From Trichomonas vaginalis G3 (lineage: Eukaryota > Parabasalia > Trichomonadida > Trichomonadidae), in assembly GCF_026262505.1 (NCBI RefSeq), contig NC_067206.1, forward strand, positions 26,241,896 to 26,305,895: DNA of 64,000 bases. The letters are read 5' to 3'. Positions 47,594 through 58,133 of the stretch are shown here, one piece after another (the stretch's first letter is position 1; every line of letters begins with the position of its first letter). Made by a program: the position numbers and the translations under genes. The notes beneath the pieces are model-generated. The model was not told where the DNA came from, searched no databases, and saw only the letters and a list, made by a program, of their open reading frames with translations.

Positions 47594-48778
47594 TTAATTG
47601 GATTTTTGTTCTGCTTTGAAATTCAATTCATTTGTCCTAGCAACAAATTGAGGCAATGGAGATATTAAATTGAGTTTCGCTTTAATTTGTTCAAGAGGGA
47701 AATTATTATTGATTAAATGTTCAACCTGATCAAGAATTCCTTTCTGGAACAATGTATCGAACTCAAGCTTCTGTTCTTTGTCAAGTATCATTGCTTCTGT
47801 TAAGACGAAATTTTTAATAAAATTAGCATCTCTTCTGAAATCTGGATTTGTTGCGGTGCAGCTTAGTACAAGTGACTTTAATTTGTATTCATCATTATGA
47901 AGCTCATATAAGCTGGCTTCGTTTACCAATATCTCCATGATTTCGTTTTTTTGTATATATTGTATCTTTGCCAGGAAGACATGGATAAGGTCTTTCATGT
48001 ATTCAAGGATATCTGCATCATATAAGTCGTTTGGAGTGATATCTTGGAATTCTTCGAAATCTTCTGGGTATAAGTTAATAAAGGAGATGATTTTATCAGT
48101 ATCATCTTCGGTGACTTTAGTAGGACTGTCGAGATTTTGAGCAAGATGATCAACATTTGCTAAAAAACTTTGAACTTCGTTCGATTGTTTTTCATATTTC
48201 TTATATACGGCTTGAGCTTCTTGGTTCGGCTCTTTTCCTGTCATTATATAATAAATTACACATCCGAGAGCGAAAATATCCGAAGATGGAGTGTAATCTA
48301 AAGATCTAATAACTTCAAGGGATTAATAAATAGCTGTTCCAACATGTCGATCATCAAACATCGGTCGGCCTATTTTTTGAGCAACATCATAGTTAACGAT
48401 GTGAGGATAATGATTTGAATCAATAATGATATTCTTTGGGCAAATATCTCTATGAACAACCTTTTTGTGAAGAGTCTCCAATTGGTCGGCAATAAAATAA
48501 ATCCATACTAATTTTTCAGCATCTGAAACGTTGTTTTTTTCCAAATAATGGTATAAATCTTCTCCTTCAATAAGCTTATAGTCAACATAAAGACTACCAT
48601 TATCTTCCTTATGAGTATCAACGAGTTCCTCGAGGAAAATGTTCTCTTTTTGAAGATTTGAGGCATCTTTCATTATTTCGAGAATACCTTCATTATTATT
48701 TGCCACGAGACTTGTAGGCCAATAGATTTTGCGAAGTATTCCTTTTTCTTTAAGAACTTCAATCTGGGCGTAACTCAT
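47594..48778 (-). pseudogene. Pseudokinase gene with in-frame stop
   Basis: Protein-kinase fold: LYVDYKLIEGEDLYHYLEKN (hinge), VVHRDICPKNIIID (HRD loop with the following N), VGTAIY and then SLEV in the APE region, and SSDIFALGCVIYYIMTGKEP (helix F region). The DFG position reads NYD (HIVNYDVAQ) and no glycine-rich loop is seen, so catalysis is unlikely even in the parent. A TAA at 48323-48325 interrupts the frame between VGTAIY and SLEV; before and after it the frame is open, 394 codons in all. The C-terminal 200 residues are helical and unrelated to catalysis. Degenerate kinases are frequent in trichomonads. Confidence 0.8.
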
Positions 48779-48785
48779 TTATCAA

Positions 48786-48791
48786 AAATGA
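48786..48791 (-). promoter_or_regulatory. Trichomonad initiator of the pseudokinase
   Basis: On the minus strand TCATTT lies 11 bases before the ATG and fits TCA(+1)-pyrimidine-A/T exactly. It supports the start at 48778 and the host (not element) origin of the gene. Confidence 0.55.
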
Positions 48792-49009
48792 AGTTTTTTT
48801 TTGACTATTTTTTTGACTAAAAAATCACTTCACACAATTAAAATTTTTATGTTTACTTATAAATCACTTCACACAAATAAGGGTTTCGTTTTGCGAAAAA
48901 ACGTACAATACGCAATTTCGCTAAAAAAACATTTAGCTAGCAATTTCGACTTTTGACTCCACTCAAGACGTCACTTTTTTAATTTTGCGGTATCATATTT
49001 TTGGAAAAT
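48792..49009. other. Host intergenic DNA
   Basis: AT-rich DNA holding a short direct repeat (AAATCACTTCACACA, twice about 50 bases apart). Nothing else recognised. Confidence 0.4.
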
Positions 49010-49018
49010 CTTTATGAA
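49010..49018. other. Target-site duplication of the Mutator-like element, left
   Basis: CTTTATGAA; the same nine bases lie at 57063-57071. Nine bases is the usual length for Mutator-like elements. Confidence 0.85.
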
Positions 49019-51270
49019 GAGAAAAAAACATAGCACACATTTGCACACATTTTGACACTTTTTCTGACAAGCATCATTCAAATTTGAAGAAAAACCTCTA
49101 AATTTCATTCAAATTTCTGTCAAAATGTGTGCAAAATTGAAATAGGCACACATTTTGACATACGATTATTTATATACGTTATTTTAATGGTTTCAGAGAA
49201 ATCTTCGTTACACATTATTGAAGATTACTCAATATTTAAGTGAATGACTCACTACCACCTGTTTAGAAAAATGGTAGCATAAAATCCAAATGTCACATAT
49301 ATTATTTCTTATTTCATACAAATAAACTTACAATTATAACCTCAACTTGTTTGCAAAGCAGAAACTCAATATAAGCAATCGATCAGTAGTGTATTTAAAA
49401 GTCGAATTTAAATTTAAAAATTTATAATCTTATTTCGGAACCAATTAGTATAAATTTAGGACAAAAAGCTACGTGGTGTTGATAACAACTATTAAAATTC
49501 AAATATTACTACCATGAACAATACAATGGCTCATATTGATAATTGATAAACGTGCATATAAATTGCATATATCATCAATGTCATTAAGTAAAATACATGT
49601 ATATAAATAGATTAGAAATATTTTTCGGTTAGAATTAAAATCTATGTAATAAAAAATAAGTTATAAAAATAAATACCGAATTTTTATTTGTAATATAAAC
49701 TGCTACAATATGCTAGTGTATACAAATGTATTTGTCGTATTGATTTGAAAGATCTTCAACATGGTTCAGATCTAAATTTGAAACTCGTAAAATAAAGCGA
49801 ATCTTTATTTGTAATATAAACTGCTACAATATGCTAGTGTATACAAATGTATTTGTCGTATTGATTTGAAAGATCTTCAACATGGTTCAGATCTAAATTT
49901 GAAACTCGTAAAATAAAGCGAATCTTTATTTGTAATATAAACTGCTACAATATGCTAGTGTATACAAATGTATTTGTCGTATTGATTTGAAAGATCTTCA
50001 ACATGGTTCAGATCTAAATTTGAAACTCGTAAAATAAAGCGAATCTTTATTTGTAATATAAACTGCTACAATATGCTAGTGTATACAAATGTATTTGTCG
50101 TATTGATTTGAAAGATCTTCAACATGGTTCAGATCTAAATTTGAAACTCGTAAAATAAAGCGAATCTTTATCTGTAATATAAACTGCTACAATATGCTAG
50201 TGTATACAAATGTATTTGTCGTATTGATTTGAAAGATCTTCAACATGGTTCAGATCTAAATTTGAAACTCGTAAAATAAAGCGAATCTTTATTTGTAATA
50301 TAAACTGCTACAATATGCTAGTGTATAAAATGTATTTGTCGTATTGATTTGAAAGATCTTCACATGGTTTCAGATCTAAATTTGAAACTCGTAAAATAAA
50401 GCGAATCTTTATTTGTAATATAAACTGCTACAATATGCTAGTGTATACAAATGTATTTGTCGTATTGATTTGAAAGATCTTCAACATGGTTCAGATCTAA
50501 ATTTGAAACTCGTAAAATAAAGCGAATCTTTATTTGTAATATAAACTGCTACAATATGCTAGTGTATACAAATGTATTTGTCGTATTGATTTGAAAGATC
50601 TTCAACATGGTTCAGATCTAAATTTGAAACTCGTAAAATAAAGCGAATCTTTATTTGTAATATAAACTGCTACAATATGCTAGTGTATACAAATGTATTT
50701 GTCGTATTGATTTGAAAGATCTTCAACATGGTTCAGATCTAAATTTGAAACTCGTAAAATAAAGCGAATCTTTATTTGTAATATAAACTGCTACAATATG
50801 CTAGTGTGTACAAATGTGTTTGTACAAATGTATAACTCTTTGTCAATTGTTATGGCACCTTATAACTTAAAAATCATTTTCATTAACAAATATAAAAAGT
50901 GACAATTAATATTTTCATTAAATGCATATTTAATTATCAAAACAATGTCGATTTAGCTTGAATGTTCATTATAAATGTGTAAGTTTAGGAAAACAAAAAA
51001 TAATTAATTCTCGCAAAGAAACTTATTTTAAAAGAACCTAAACAAAAGTTCATATAATAATAAATCTAAAAATAGATATTAATTTAAACGAAGATAATGA
51101 GAGAATGGGGATGTTGTAAAACAATGAGACTTAATGATCAAATAATTAAAATAATAAAATTAATTAAAGGAAAGCTAAAATAGTTTAATGAATTTTTATA
51201 GATTGATTACACAATCAATGTTTCTGTGTCAATGTACATCAATCAACATTGTTTCATTGAATTTTGTCTT
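49019..51270 (+). repeat. Left terminal inverted repeat of the MULE
   Basis: Outer part to about 49677 unique, including AAAATGTGTGCAAAATTG and ACCACCTGTTTAGAAAAATG; then the 121-bp minisatellite; then an inner unique part to GTTTCATTGAATTTTGTCTT. It pairs with 55170-57062. Confidence 0.88.
49678..50838 (+). repeat. 121-bp minisatellite in left MULE repeat, about 9.6 copies
   Basis: Units start GAATCTTTATTTGTAATA at 49799, 49920, 50041, 50162, 50283, 50403, 50524, 50645 and 50766, with a divergent first unit at 49678. One unit (50283) has lost a base. Each contains AGATCTTCAACATGGTTC. Mirror array at 55615-56400 with fewer copies. Confidence 0.95.
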
Positions 51271-51515
51271 TCACCAAGAAGATTCAAGAACAAAGTTTTG
51301 TAGTTTCAATAGATTGATTACACAATCAATGTTTCTGTGTCAATGTACATCAATCAACATTGTTTCATTGAATTTTGTCTTTCACCAAGAAGATTCAAGA
51401 ACAAAGTTTTGTAGTTTCAATAGATTGATTACACAATCAATGTTTCTGTGTCAATGTACATCAATCAACATTGTTTCATTGAATTTTGTCTTTCACCAAG
51501 AAGATTCAAGAACAA
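51198..51515 (+). repeat. 111-bp direct repeat, three copies
   Basis: Units begin ATAGATTGATTACACAATCA at 51198, 51309 and 51420. 111 is a multiple of three, so a 37-residue motif repeats in an open frame, but it has no gene context. Each unit contains the hairpin TTGATTACACAATCAA. The first unit overlaps the inner end of the terminal repeat. Confidence 0.95.
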
Positions 51516-52208
51516 GTTTTCCTCTTTTTCTTTTTTAAATGATTAAAATATTACCTTGCTTCAACTTTACACGTTTTCGTTTACTAAAATTATCTTTTAC
51601 CTTCACTTATCTTATCATACCCAATTATTCATTTAATTCTATATTTTTCTGACCAAAAATCCTCTCAAATCTCCCTTCTTCTTTCAAAAATTCTATGAGT
51701 TTATTCAAATTTCCTTTAAATCTTTGCTAGTCCTTCTATTTCATTCTAAAATTTTTGAAAAAAATTTAAAATTTGCTAAATATATTCTTTATTACTTTGC
51801 ACTATTTTCCAATTGAAAAATCGTCGATTTTAATCAAATGTAAGATCATAATAATAAAAATTATGAAACTTACCGTGTTTATTAGTAAATTTCAATATGA
51901 AGTTGTTATACAAACAGCTGGGACTTTAAATTGAGAAATTGCATAATTCCATCTACAAATTTTGGTCTAGACAATAATCATTGATAAATTATAATATATG
52001 TATTATGTGTATTTACATTGCATATATAACAATTTCAATTTCTATATTAAATTGTTATTTGATATCAGCTATATTTGTTCAGGTAAAATGAAGTGTAAAA
52101 ATATAACTCATGAATTACATATATATATATATTATTTTTATTATTAAAATCAAATTCAGATTTATAAATTAAGGTTATTCATTTTTGATATGGTTATCAC
52201 GCTCAAAT
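51516..52208. other. AT-rich 5' region inside the MULE
   Basis: About 700 bases without a credible gene; many T-rich and A-rich runs. Probably the leader of the transposase gene. Confidence 0.4.
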
Positions 52209-52439
52209 ATGGAAATAAAATTAAAAAAAGTCAATACTCCTCAAAAAATACATTGTCTATCATTATATCTATATGCTTCCAAAGTATTTCATCTTAAACT
52301 AAAGACTTTTATATTACAAAAAGATTCAAAGAAGATACAATTGTTTAATTATGTTAAACATTATTCAGATATGACAATTGAAATAAAAGAGTCAAAAAAG
52401 CCTCTAAACTATTTGACAATCAATAATTTCTTCAACTAA
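52209..52439 (+). CDS. Short frame upstream of the transposase, possible N-terminal part
   Basis: 76 codons from ATG: MEIKLKKVNTPQKIHCLSLY, then ASKVFHLKLKTFILQKDSKK and a final SDMTIEIKESKKPLNYL. The strand-helix-strand pattern is reminiscent of a ubiquitin-like fold, but this is weak. It ends 10 bases before the open transposase frame, which is in another phase and has no ATG before its UBA-like segment. So this may be the true first part of the transposase, separated by a frameshift near 52440, or a separate small protein. Confidence 0.4.
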   Translation: MEIKLKKVNTPQKIHCLSLYLYASKVFHLKLKTFILQKDSKKIQLFNYVKHYSDMTIEIKESKKPLNYLTINNFFN

Positions 52440-52449
52440 ACTATCAAAT

Positions 52450-55077
52450 TTGGAGGATTTAATAAAATGTGGATATGATATGGATATTTCACAAATTGCA
52501 TTGTTTTCAGCCAGAAATGACATTGATACTGCTATGAAAATACTGAACATGGATTCAATCGAAGAATATGGATATGAACTTAATTGCTTATTAAAACAAG
52601 TAAGAGAATTTAGAAGAAGTGATATAAAAGGTCAAATGATTGCAATAAGGACAGATAGCAATGGTAAAAAATACACAGAAGTATTAGCAGAAGGGATTTT
52701 TAAAGCAGATAGCGATGTTGAATCAAGTGATGATTCATATGATATCATTGAAGATGTAAAATCAGATAAAATTAAATCAGGAAACGCGCTTAATATTAAT
52801 GATATAATTGGCAATAGGAATCCAAATATTAATGGAGAAACGATTAATAGCCATTCAAATATTAATCAAAACATTAATGAAAGAAATTCAAATATTGATG
52901 GAGAAACGATTAATAGCCATTCAAATATTAATCAAAACGTTAATGAAAGAAATTCAAATATTGATGGAGAAACGATTAATAGCCATTCAAATATTAATCA
53001 AAACGTTAATGAAAGAAATTTAAATATTAATGATGAAATTACTGATGGTCATCAAAATATTAATGGACGCATATTGAAACCAAAATCAAATAATAATAAA
53101 TCTCGGCAAGCAATCCTCAAATTACCTCCTAATTTTATACAAGTAAATAGAGTAAACATCCAAGTTCCTCCAGCGCCAGCTCTTCCACAACAGAGACAAC
53201 AACAATCTCTTCCAGCTCAGACTCTTCCTCAACAGAGACAACAACAATCTCTTCCAACTCAGGCTCTTCCTAAACAACAACCACATATAACTGATAATTT
53301 ATCTTTTGATAACTTTATTAACCCTCAAATTATTATTGATAATGCGAAAGTATATCAAAGTATTTCCGACAAAAGGAGTCAATATAATCTTTCCAAAACC
53401 ATTTGCGAACAATGTGTTGCAAACTACAATATATTGAACAAAGATGATAAAGAAGCCCAGAGAATAAAAATTAGTGATATTTTACGTACTTATCATACAT
53501 TTAGTATATCTGACTCTGACAAACTTGCCTATAGGAAAACGATATATCCTCAAGGTATTCCATTACGATTTGAACGTTATTATTGCAAGAATGATCATTT
53601 AGAGTTACACTATTATTGTGCCAAACGAAAAAAATGTGGTTATTCACAAATTATATCATTATTTCCAGCTGGTTCGAATATAAAAGCGTCAATCCACGAA
53701 ATAAATCCTCCACACAACTGCTCCAAATCGAAATATTCGATTGAAATCAATGGAACACATCAAATCAGGTATGAATTCGAATCAATGATATCAACTTATA
53801 TTCAAAATAATCCATTGTTATCACTAGCTGAAGCTCGACAATATTCAAATCAACTCATATTTGAATACAATTCTTCACATGATGATACTATTGATATTTC
53901 ACCTCAAACAATAGCAAAGCTATACTACGAGATCAGGCCTAAAATCAAACTAAGCGAAAATGAATTAATTAAGAAGTTATTAGAAAAGTATAACAGCACA
54001 GATTATTATATAACCCAATATTACTCAAGTTCAGATGATACTAACTATTATTTCTTCGGGTTGCCAGCTTTTATAAAAAGAGCTAAAACTTGCAACCATC
54101 TTTTCATAGATGGAACATTTCGTATCGTTCCAATTAAGTTAGCAAATGGGCAGCTCTTAAATCTTTTAGTATACGATGAAGCTACAAATTTATATTTACC
54201 TTTCCTTCATGTACTAATGACAGGAAGATCATCACTTAACTATGATACAGTTTTTAATTTAATGATCACATGTCCTCTTATTAGTATATCATTGGGAAAA
54301 TATAAAATCATTACATCAGATTTTGAGAATGCATTAATGAAATCAATCAAATCTAAAGTCAATGATGAAACTACAGTCACTGGTTGTATATTTCATTATA
54401 TAGCAGCTCTTGTTAAAAATTTCAAAAAGTTATGTGATGAAAACGATGTTTGCGCAAAATCACTTTTAAAACTATTATGTGCATGTCCTTTTGTTCCAAT
54501 AGAAGTTTTTGAAATAATTTGCAAAAAATTAGATGCGATTAAAGAAATAAATGATTTTGCAAAATATTTCTTAAATACATGGGGTAAAAAGTATGATGTA
54601 ATTAACAAGCTGAAAGTATCTGATATGATCTTTTCCAATAATGGAGTTGAGTCATTTAACAAAGTGTTAAACTCTCATATTGCATTCCCACATCCAACTA
54701 TTTATCATATGATTTACATCCTATTGAAAGTTGATAAGGTATATTTTCATCGATATGCAAGGCAGCAAAATGACAATTTTGATCATAAAAAATCGTATTT
54801 TATACCATTGACAAGAATTCAACAAGAGTTAGATGTATTCACATCTAATTTTGGATTAGAACGTGCAGAAATACCAAGTGAAATAATCAAAAAACATAAA
54901 AAATCATTTCGATTTGGAGAGGCCGATTATCGAGATATAGAAATTGAAAAATATCTGAATAAAAATGATGAGCAGTTTTCAAATTCTGTTACAATTAAAT
55001 TAGAAGAATCCGATGATATAAATATCAATGAATTCGAAATTACAGAAGATGATATTTTTGGAAATGAGATTAATTAA
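52450..55077 (+). CDS. MULE transposase with UBA-like N-terminus
   Basis: An 875-codon frame from a TTG; the first in-frame ATG is at 52480. The frame is open back to 52417, so the real start is unsure. Residues 1-35 look like a UBA domain (IKCGYDMDISQIALFSARND, DTAMKIL). Three 22-residue N-rich repeats and two PQQRQQQSLP units form a linker. Residues about 376-425 carry a Cys/His zinc-finger-like block (YYCKNDH, CAKRKKCGYS, HNC). The MULE core has D554 (FIDGTFRIVP), D624 (ITSDFENAL), GCIFHY after it and E734 (NNGVESFNKVL). The enzyme cuts and joins the element ends. The frame is long and unbroken, so it may be active. Confidence 0.88.
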   Translation: MEDLIKCGYDMDISQIALFSARNDIDTAMKILNMDSIEEYGYELNCLLKQVREFRRSDIKGQMIAIRTDSNGKKYTEVLAEGIFKADSDVESSDDSYDIIEDVKSDKIKSGNALNINDIIGNRNPNINGETINSHSNINQNINERNSNIDGETINSHSNINQNVNERNSNIDGETINSHSNINQNVNERNLNINDEITDGHQNINGRILKPKSNNNKSRQAILKLPPNFIQVNRVNIQVPPAPALPQQRQQQSLPAQTLPQQRQQQSLPTQALPKQQPHITDNLSFDNFINPQIIIDNAKVYQSISDKRSQYNLSKTICEQCVANYNILNKDDKEAQRIKISDILRTYHTFSISDSDKLAYRKTIYPQGIPLRFERYYCKNDHLELHYYCAKRKKCGYSQIISLFPAGSNIKASIHEINPPHNCSKSKYSIEINGTHQIRYEFESMISTYIQNNPLLSLAEARQYSNQLIFEYNSSHDDTIDISPQTIAKLYYEIRPKIKLSENELIKKLLEKYNSTDYYITQYYSSSDDTNYYFFGLPAFIKRAKTCNHLFIDGTFRIVPIKLANGQLLNLLVYDEATNLYLPFLHVLMTGRSSLNYDTVFNLMITCPLISISLGKYKIITSDFENALMKSIKSKVNDETTVTGCIFHYIAALVKNFKKLCDENDVCAKSLLKLLCACPFVPIEVFEIICKKLDAIKEINDFAKYFLNTWGKKYDVINKLKVSDMIFSNNGVESFNKVLNSHIAFPHPTIYHMIYILLKVDKVYFHRYARQQNDNFDHKKSYFIPLTRIQQELDVFTSNFGLERAEIPSEIIKKHKKSFRFGEADYRDIEIEKYLNKNDEQFSNSVTIKLEESDDININEFEITEDDIFGNEIN

Positions 55078-55169
55078 TTTATGACAAATCATTTAGAATA
55101 AAAAATTATTATATAAGAATTTGAAAATTAATAATAAGGGAAACAGGAACAGTAATATATAAGTATATA

Positions 55170-57062
55170 TGAAGACAAAATTCAATGAAACAATGTTGAT
55201 TGATGTACATTGACACAGAAACATTGATTGTGTAACCAATCTATAAAAATTCATTAAACTATTTTAGCTTTCCTTTAATTAATTTTATTATTTTAATTAT
55301 TTGATCATTAAGTCTCATTTTTTACAACATCCCCATTCTCTCATTATCTTCGTTTAAATTAATATCTATTTTTAGATTTATTATTATATGAACTTTTGTT
55401 TAGGTTCTTTTAAAATAAGTTTCTTTGCGAGAATTAATTATTTTTTGTTTTCCTAAACTTACACATTTATAATGAACATTCAAGCTAAATCGACATTGTT
55501 TTGATAATTAAATATGCATTTAATGAAAATATTAATTGTCACTTTTTATATTTGTTAATGAAAATGATTTTTAAGTTATAAGGTGCCATAACAATTGACA
55601 AAGAGTTATACATTTGTACAAACACATTTGTACACACTAGCATATTGTAGCAGTTTATATTACAAATAAAGATTCGCTTTATTTTACGAGTTTCAAATTT
55701 AGATCTGAACCATGTTGAAGATCTTTCAAATCAATACGACAAATACATTTGTATACACTAGCATATTGTAGCAGTTTATATTACAAATAAAGATTCGCTT
55801 TATTTTACGAGTTTCAAATTTAGATCTGAACCATGTTGAAGATCTTTCAAATCAATACGACAAATACATTTGTATACACTAGCATATTGTAGCAGTTTAT
55901 ATTACAAATAAAGATTCGCTTTATTTTACGAGTTTCAAATTTAGATCTGAACCATGTTGAAGATCTTTCAAATCAATACGACAAATACATTTGTATACAC
56001 TAGCATATTGTAGCAGTTTATATTACAAATAAAGATTCGCTTTATTTTACGAGTTTCAAATTTAGATCTGAACCATGTTGAAGATCTTTCAAATCAATAC
56101 GACAAATACATTTGTATACACTAGCATATTGTAGCAGTTTATATTACAAATAAAGATTCGCTTTATTTTACGAGTTTCAAATTTAGATCTGAACCATGTT
56201 GAAGATCTTTCAAATCAATACGACAAATACATTTGTATACACTAGCATATTGTAGCAGTTTATATTACAAATAAAGATTCGCTTTATTTTACGAGTTTCA
56301 AATTTAGATCTGAACCATGTTGAAGATCTTTCAAATCAATACGACAAATACATTTGTATACACTAGCATATTGTAGCAGTTTATATTACAAATAAAAATT
56401 CGGTATTTATTTTTATAACTTATTTTTTATTACATAGATTTTAATTCTAACCGAAAAATATTTCTAATCTATTTATATACATGTATTTTACTTAATGACA
56501 TTGATGATATATGCAATTTATATGCACGTTTATCAATTATCAATATGAGCCATGTATTGTTCATGGTAGTAATATTTGAATTTTAATAGTTGTTATCAAC
56601 ACCACGTAGCTTTTTGTCCTAAATTTATACTAATTGGTTCCGAAATAAGATTATAAATTTTTAAATTTAAATTCGACTTTTAAATACACTACTGATCGAT
56701 TGCTTATATTGAGTTTCTGCTTTGCAAACAAGTTGAGGTTATAATTGTAAGTTTATTTGTATGAAATAAGAAATAATATATGTGACATTGGATTTGGATT
56801 TATGCTACCATTTTTCTAAACAGGTGGTAGTGAGTCATTCACTTAAATATTGAGTAATCTTCAATAATGTGTAACGAAGATTTCTCTGAAACCATTAAAA
56901 TAACGTATATAAATAATCGTATGTCAAAATGTGTCCTATTTCAATTTTGCACACATTTTGACAGAAATTTGAATGAAATTTAGAGGTTTTTCTTCAAATT
57001 TGAATGATGCTTGTCAGAAAAAGTGTCAAAATGTGTGCAAATGTGTGCATTTTATCCATCTC
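55170..57062 (-). repeat. Right terminal inverted repeat of the MULE
   Basis: Reverse complement of the left repeat from GACAAAATTCAATGAAAC inward to the outer GCACACA block and terminal GAGA (read inward). About 360 bases shorter than the left repeat, which is explained by about three fewer 121-bp units. The outer part keeps near-identity. Confidence 0.88.
55615..56400 (-). repeat. 121-bp minisatellite in right MULE repeat, about 6.5 copies
   Basis: Inverse of the left array; units recur at 55738, 55859, 55980, 56101, 56222 and 56343. By eye the inner units are identical. The array ends in a diverged unit with AAAAATTCGG, matching the diverged first unit on the left. Confidence 0.95.
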
Positions 57063-57071
57063 CTTTATGAA
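57063..57071. other. Target-site duplication of the Mutator-like element, right
   Basis: CTTTATGAA, identical to 49010-49018. Confidence 0.85.
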
Positions 57072-57882
57072 TATTATATAAAAAGTCTCTTTAATATCTA
57101 TATTTCATATTTTTATCGATTTTTAAAGTTTTTGCGAAAAGTATTCAATTATTTTTGCTATTTGGTCGGGTAAATGTCAGATTTGCGACATTTTCTGATA
57201 TGATATTCAGATTCTACGTTGATAATAATGCTTATAGAACCCTCTTGCTATTGTGTCAAAATTGCGAAACCGATAGCAAAAATATCTCGCAATATCAAAA
57301 TTGAGATATTGAGTGAATTATGCATTATAGAGATTAAAAATCTGATTTGTGAAAACATCTCATCAGTTTCTAGCTAATTCAAAAATCTTTACTATCTTAT
57401 TCGATTAAAATGAAAAGGGAATAGTTTCATTATGCTTTAAATGACAGCTTTATATAATATAATCATAGTTTTCGCTCAATATGCAGCATTTTTTTTCGAA
57501 ATCTATGGTCAATATCCTAAATACTGATTGCTTTGCATTCATATCTCTTACATTTTCTATACCCACATCACTATTCATTGCTATTCCTATCTTTTTCATT
57601 TTTGTTTGTTTCTCATAATTTCTCAAAAAACATGATAACTTGATATTTGTAAATATCATACTTTATAACGTAAATAAGAACTTGACCTATTAAGAAAAGC
57701 AGTAATGAAAAGAAAATCTGAAATTCATAAAAATTACAAGTTTCTGATGACAATTAGCTTAATTAAACCAGGTACAAGATTATATAATTGTATTTTCTAT
57801 TCAATTATCCATATAATATCTTATCCAGAAAAAAAAACTTGATCAATACCAAATGATTTTTTAACTAGTAAATAAAGTATTT
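57072..57882. other. Host intergenic DNA between the MULE and Polinton C
   Basis: AT-rich, no credible gene. A 69-codon minus frame near 57450 has no homology or initiator. The stretch ends at the A-tract of Polinton C. Confidence 0.5.
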
Positions 57883-58068
57883 AAAAAAAAAAAAAAAAAA
57901 AAGGTAGTGGGGCTTCCAGGCACTTCGTGCCTTCTAGCCCTGAGGATGAATGAGTATAATGAAGTTTTTTTTTCTTGGGGTGGGCTTCCAGGGGCTGCGC
58001 CCCTTCTAGCCCACATAAATGAAGTTTTTATTCGGAGGGCTTTCAGGCGCTTTGCGCCCTCTAGCCCA
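57883..58068 (+). repeat. Terminal inverted repeat of Polinton C with three hairpin modules
   Basis: Twenty A, GGTAGTGGGG, then hairpin modules at 57909-57940, 57980-58014 and 58035-58067. All share the outer stem GGGCT/AGCCC. Inner stems differ: GGCAC/GTGCC, AGGGGC/GCCCCT and GGCGC/GCGCC, with loops TTC, TGC and TTT. The spacers are AATGAAGTT followed by T-runs. Confidence 0.9.
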
Positions 58069-58080
58069 TAAGAAATTTTG

Positions 58081-58127
58081 CCCAAGACCCAAGAGGAGGA
58101 CCGAACCCCAGCCGACCAGCCGTTGAC
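58081..58127. other. GC-rich patch next to the Polinton C terminal repeat
   Basis: CCCAAGACCCAAGAGGAGG, then CCGAACCCCAGCCGACCAGC. About 65 percent G+C in an AT-rich setting and absent from both ends of B. It may be a captured sequence or an ancestral part of the end lost in B. No RNA gene could be folded by eye. Confidence 0.6.
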
Positions 58128-58133
58128 TTTTTT

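Larger units (their letters stand above)
49019..57062 (+). mobile_element. Mutator-like DNA transposon (MULE), 8.0 kb
   Basis: Both ends begin GAGA when read inward, followed within 20 bases by GCACACATTTGCACACATTT. The inverted repeats are about 2.25 kb (left) and 1.9 kb (right) and include minisatellites. A 9-bp target duplication flanks the element. The interior holds one long transposase frame (52450-55077). The near-perfect agreement of the two ends shows recent movement or conversion. It sits in host intergenic DNA beyond the pseudokinase. Confidence 0.92.

Noticed and set aside
51188-51538. A 116-codon frame with a 37-residue repeat inside the MULE
   Set aside because: The 111-bp unit is a multiple of three and the first unit overlaps the inner end of the terminal inverted repeat; no leader or homology.
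57450-57659. A 69-codon minus frame between the MULE and Polinton C
   Set aside because: No initiator, no homology, biased composition.
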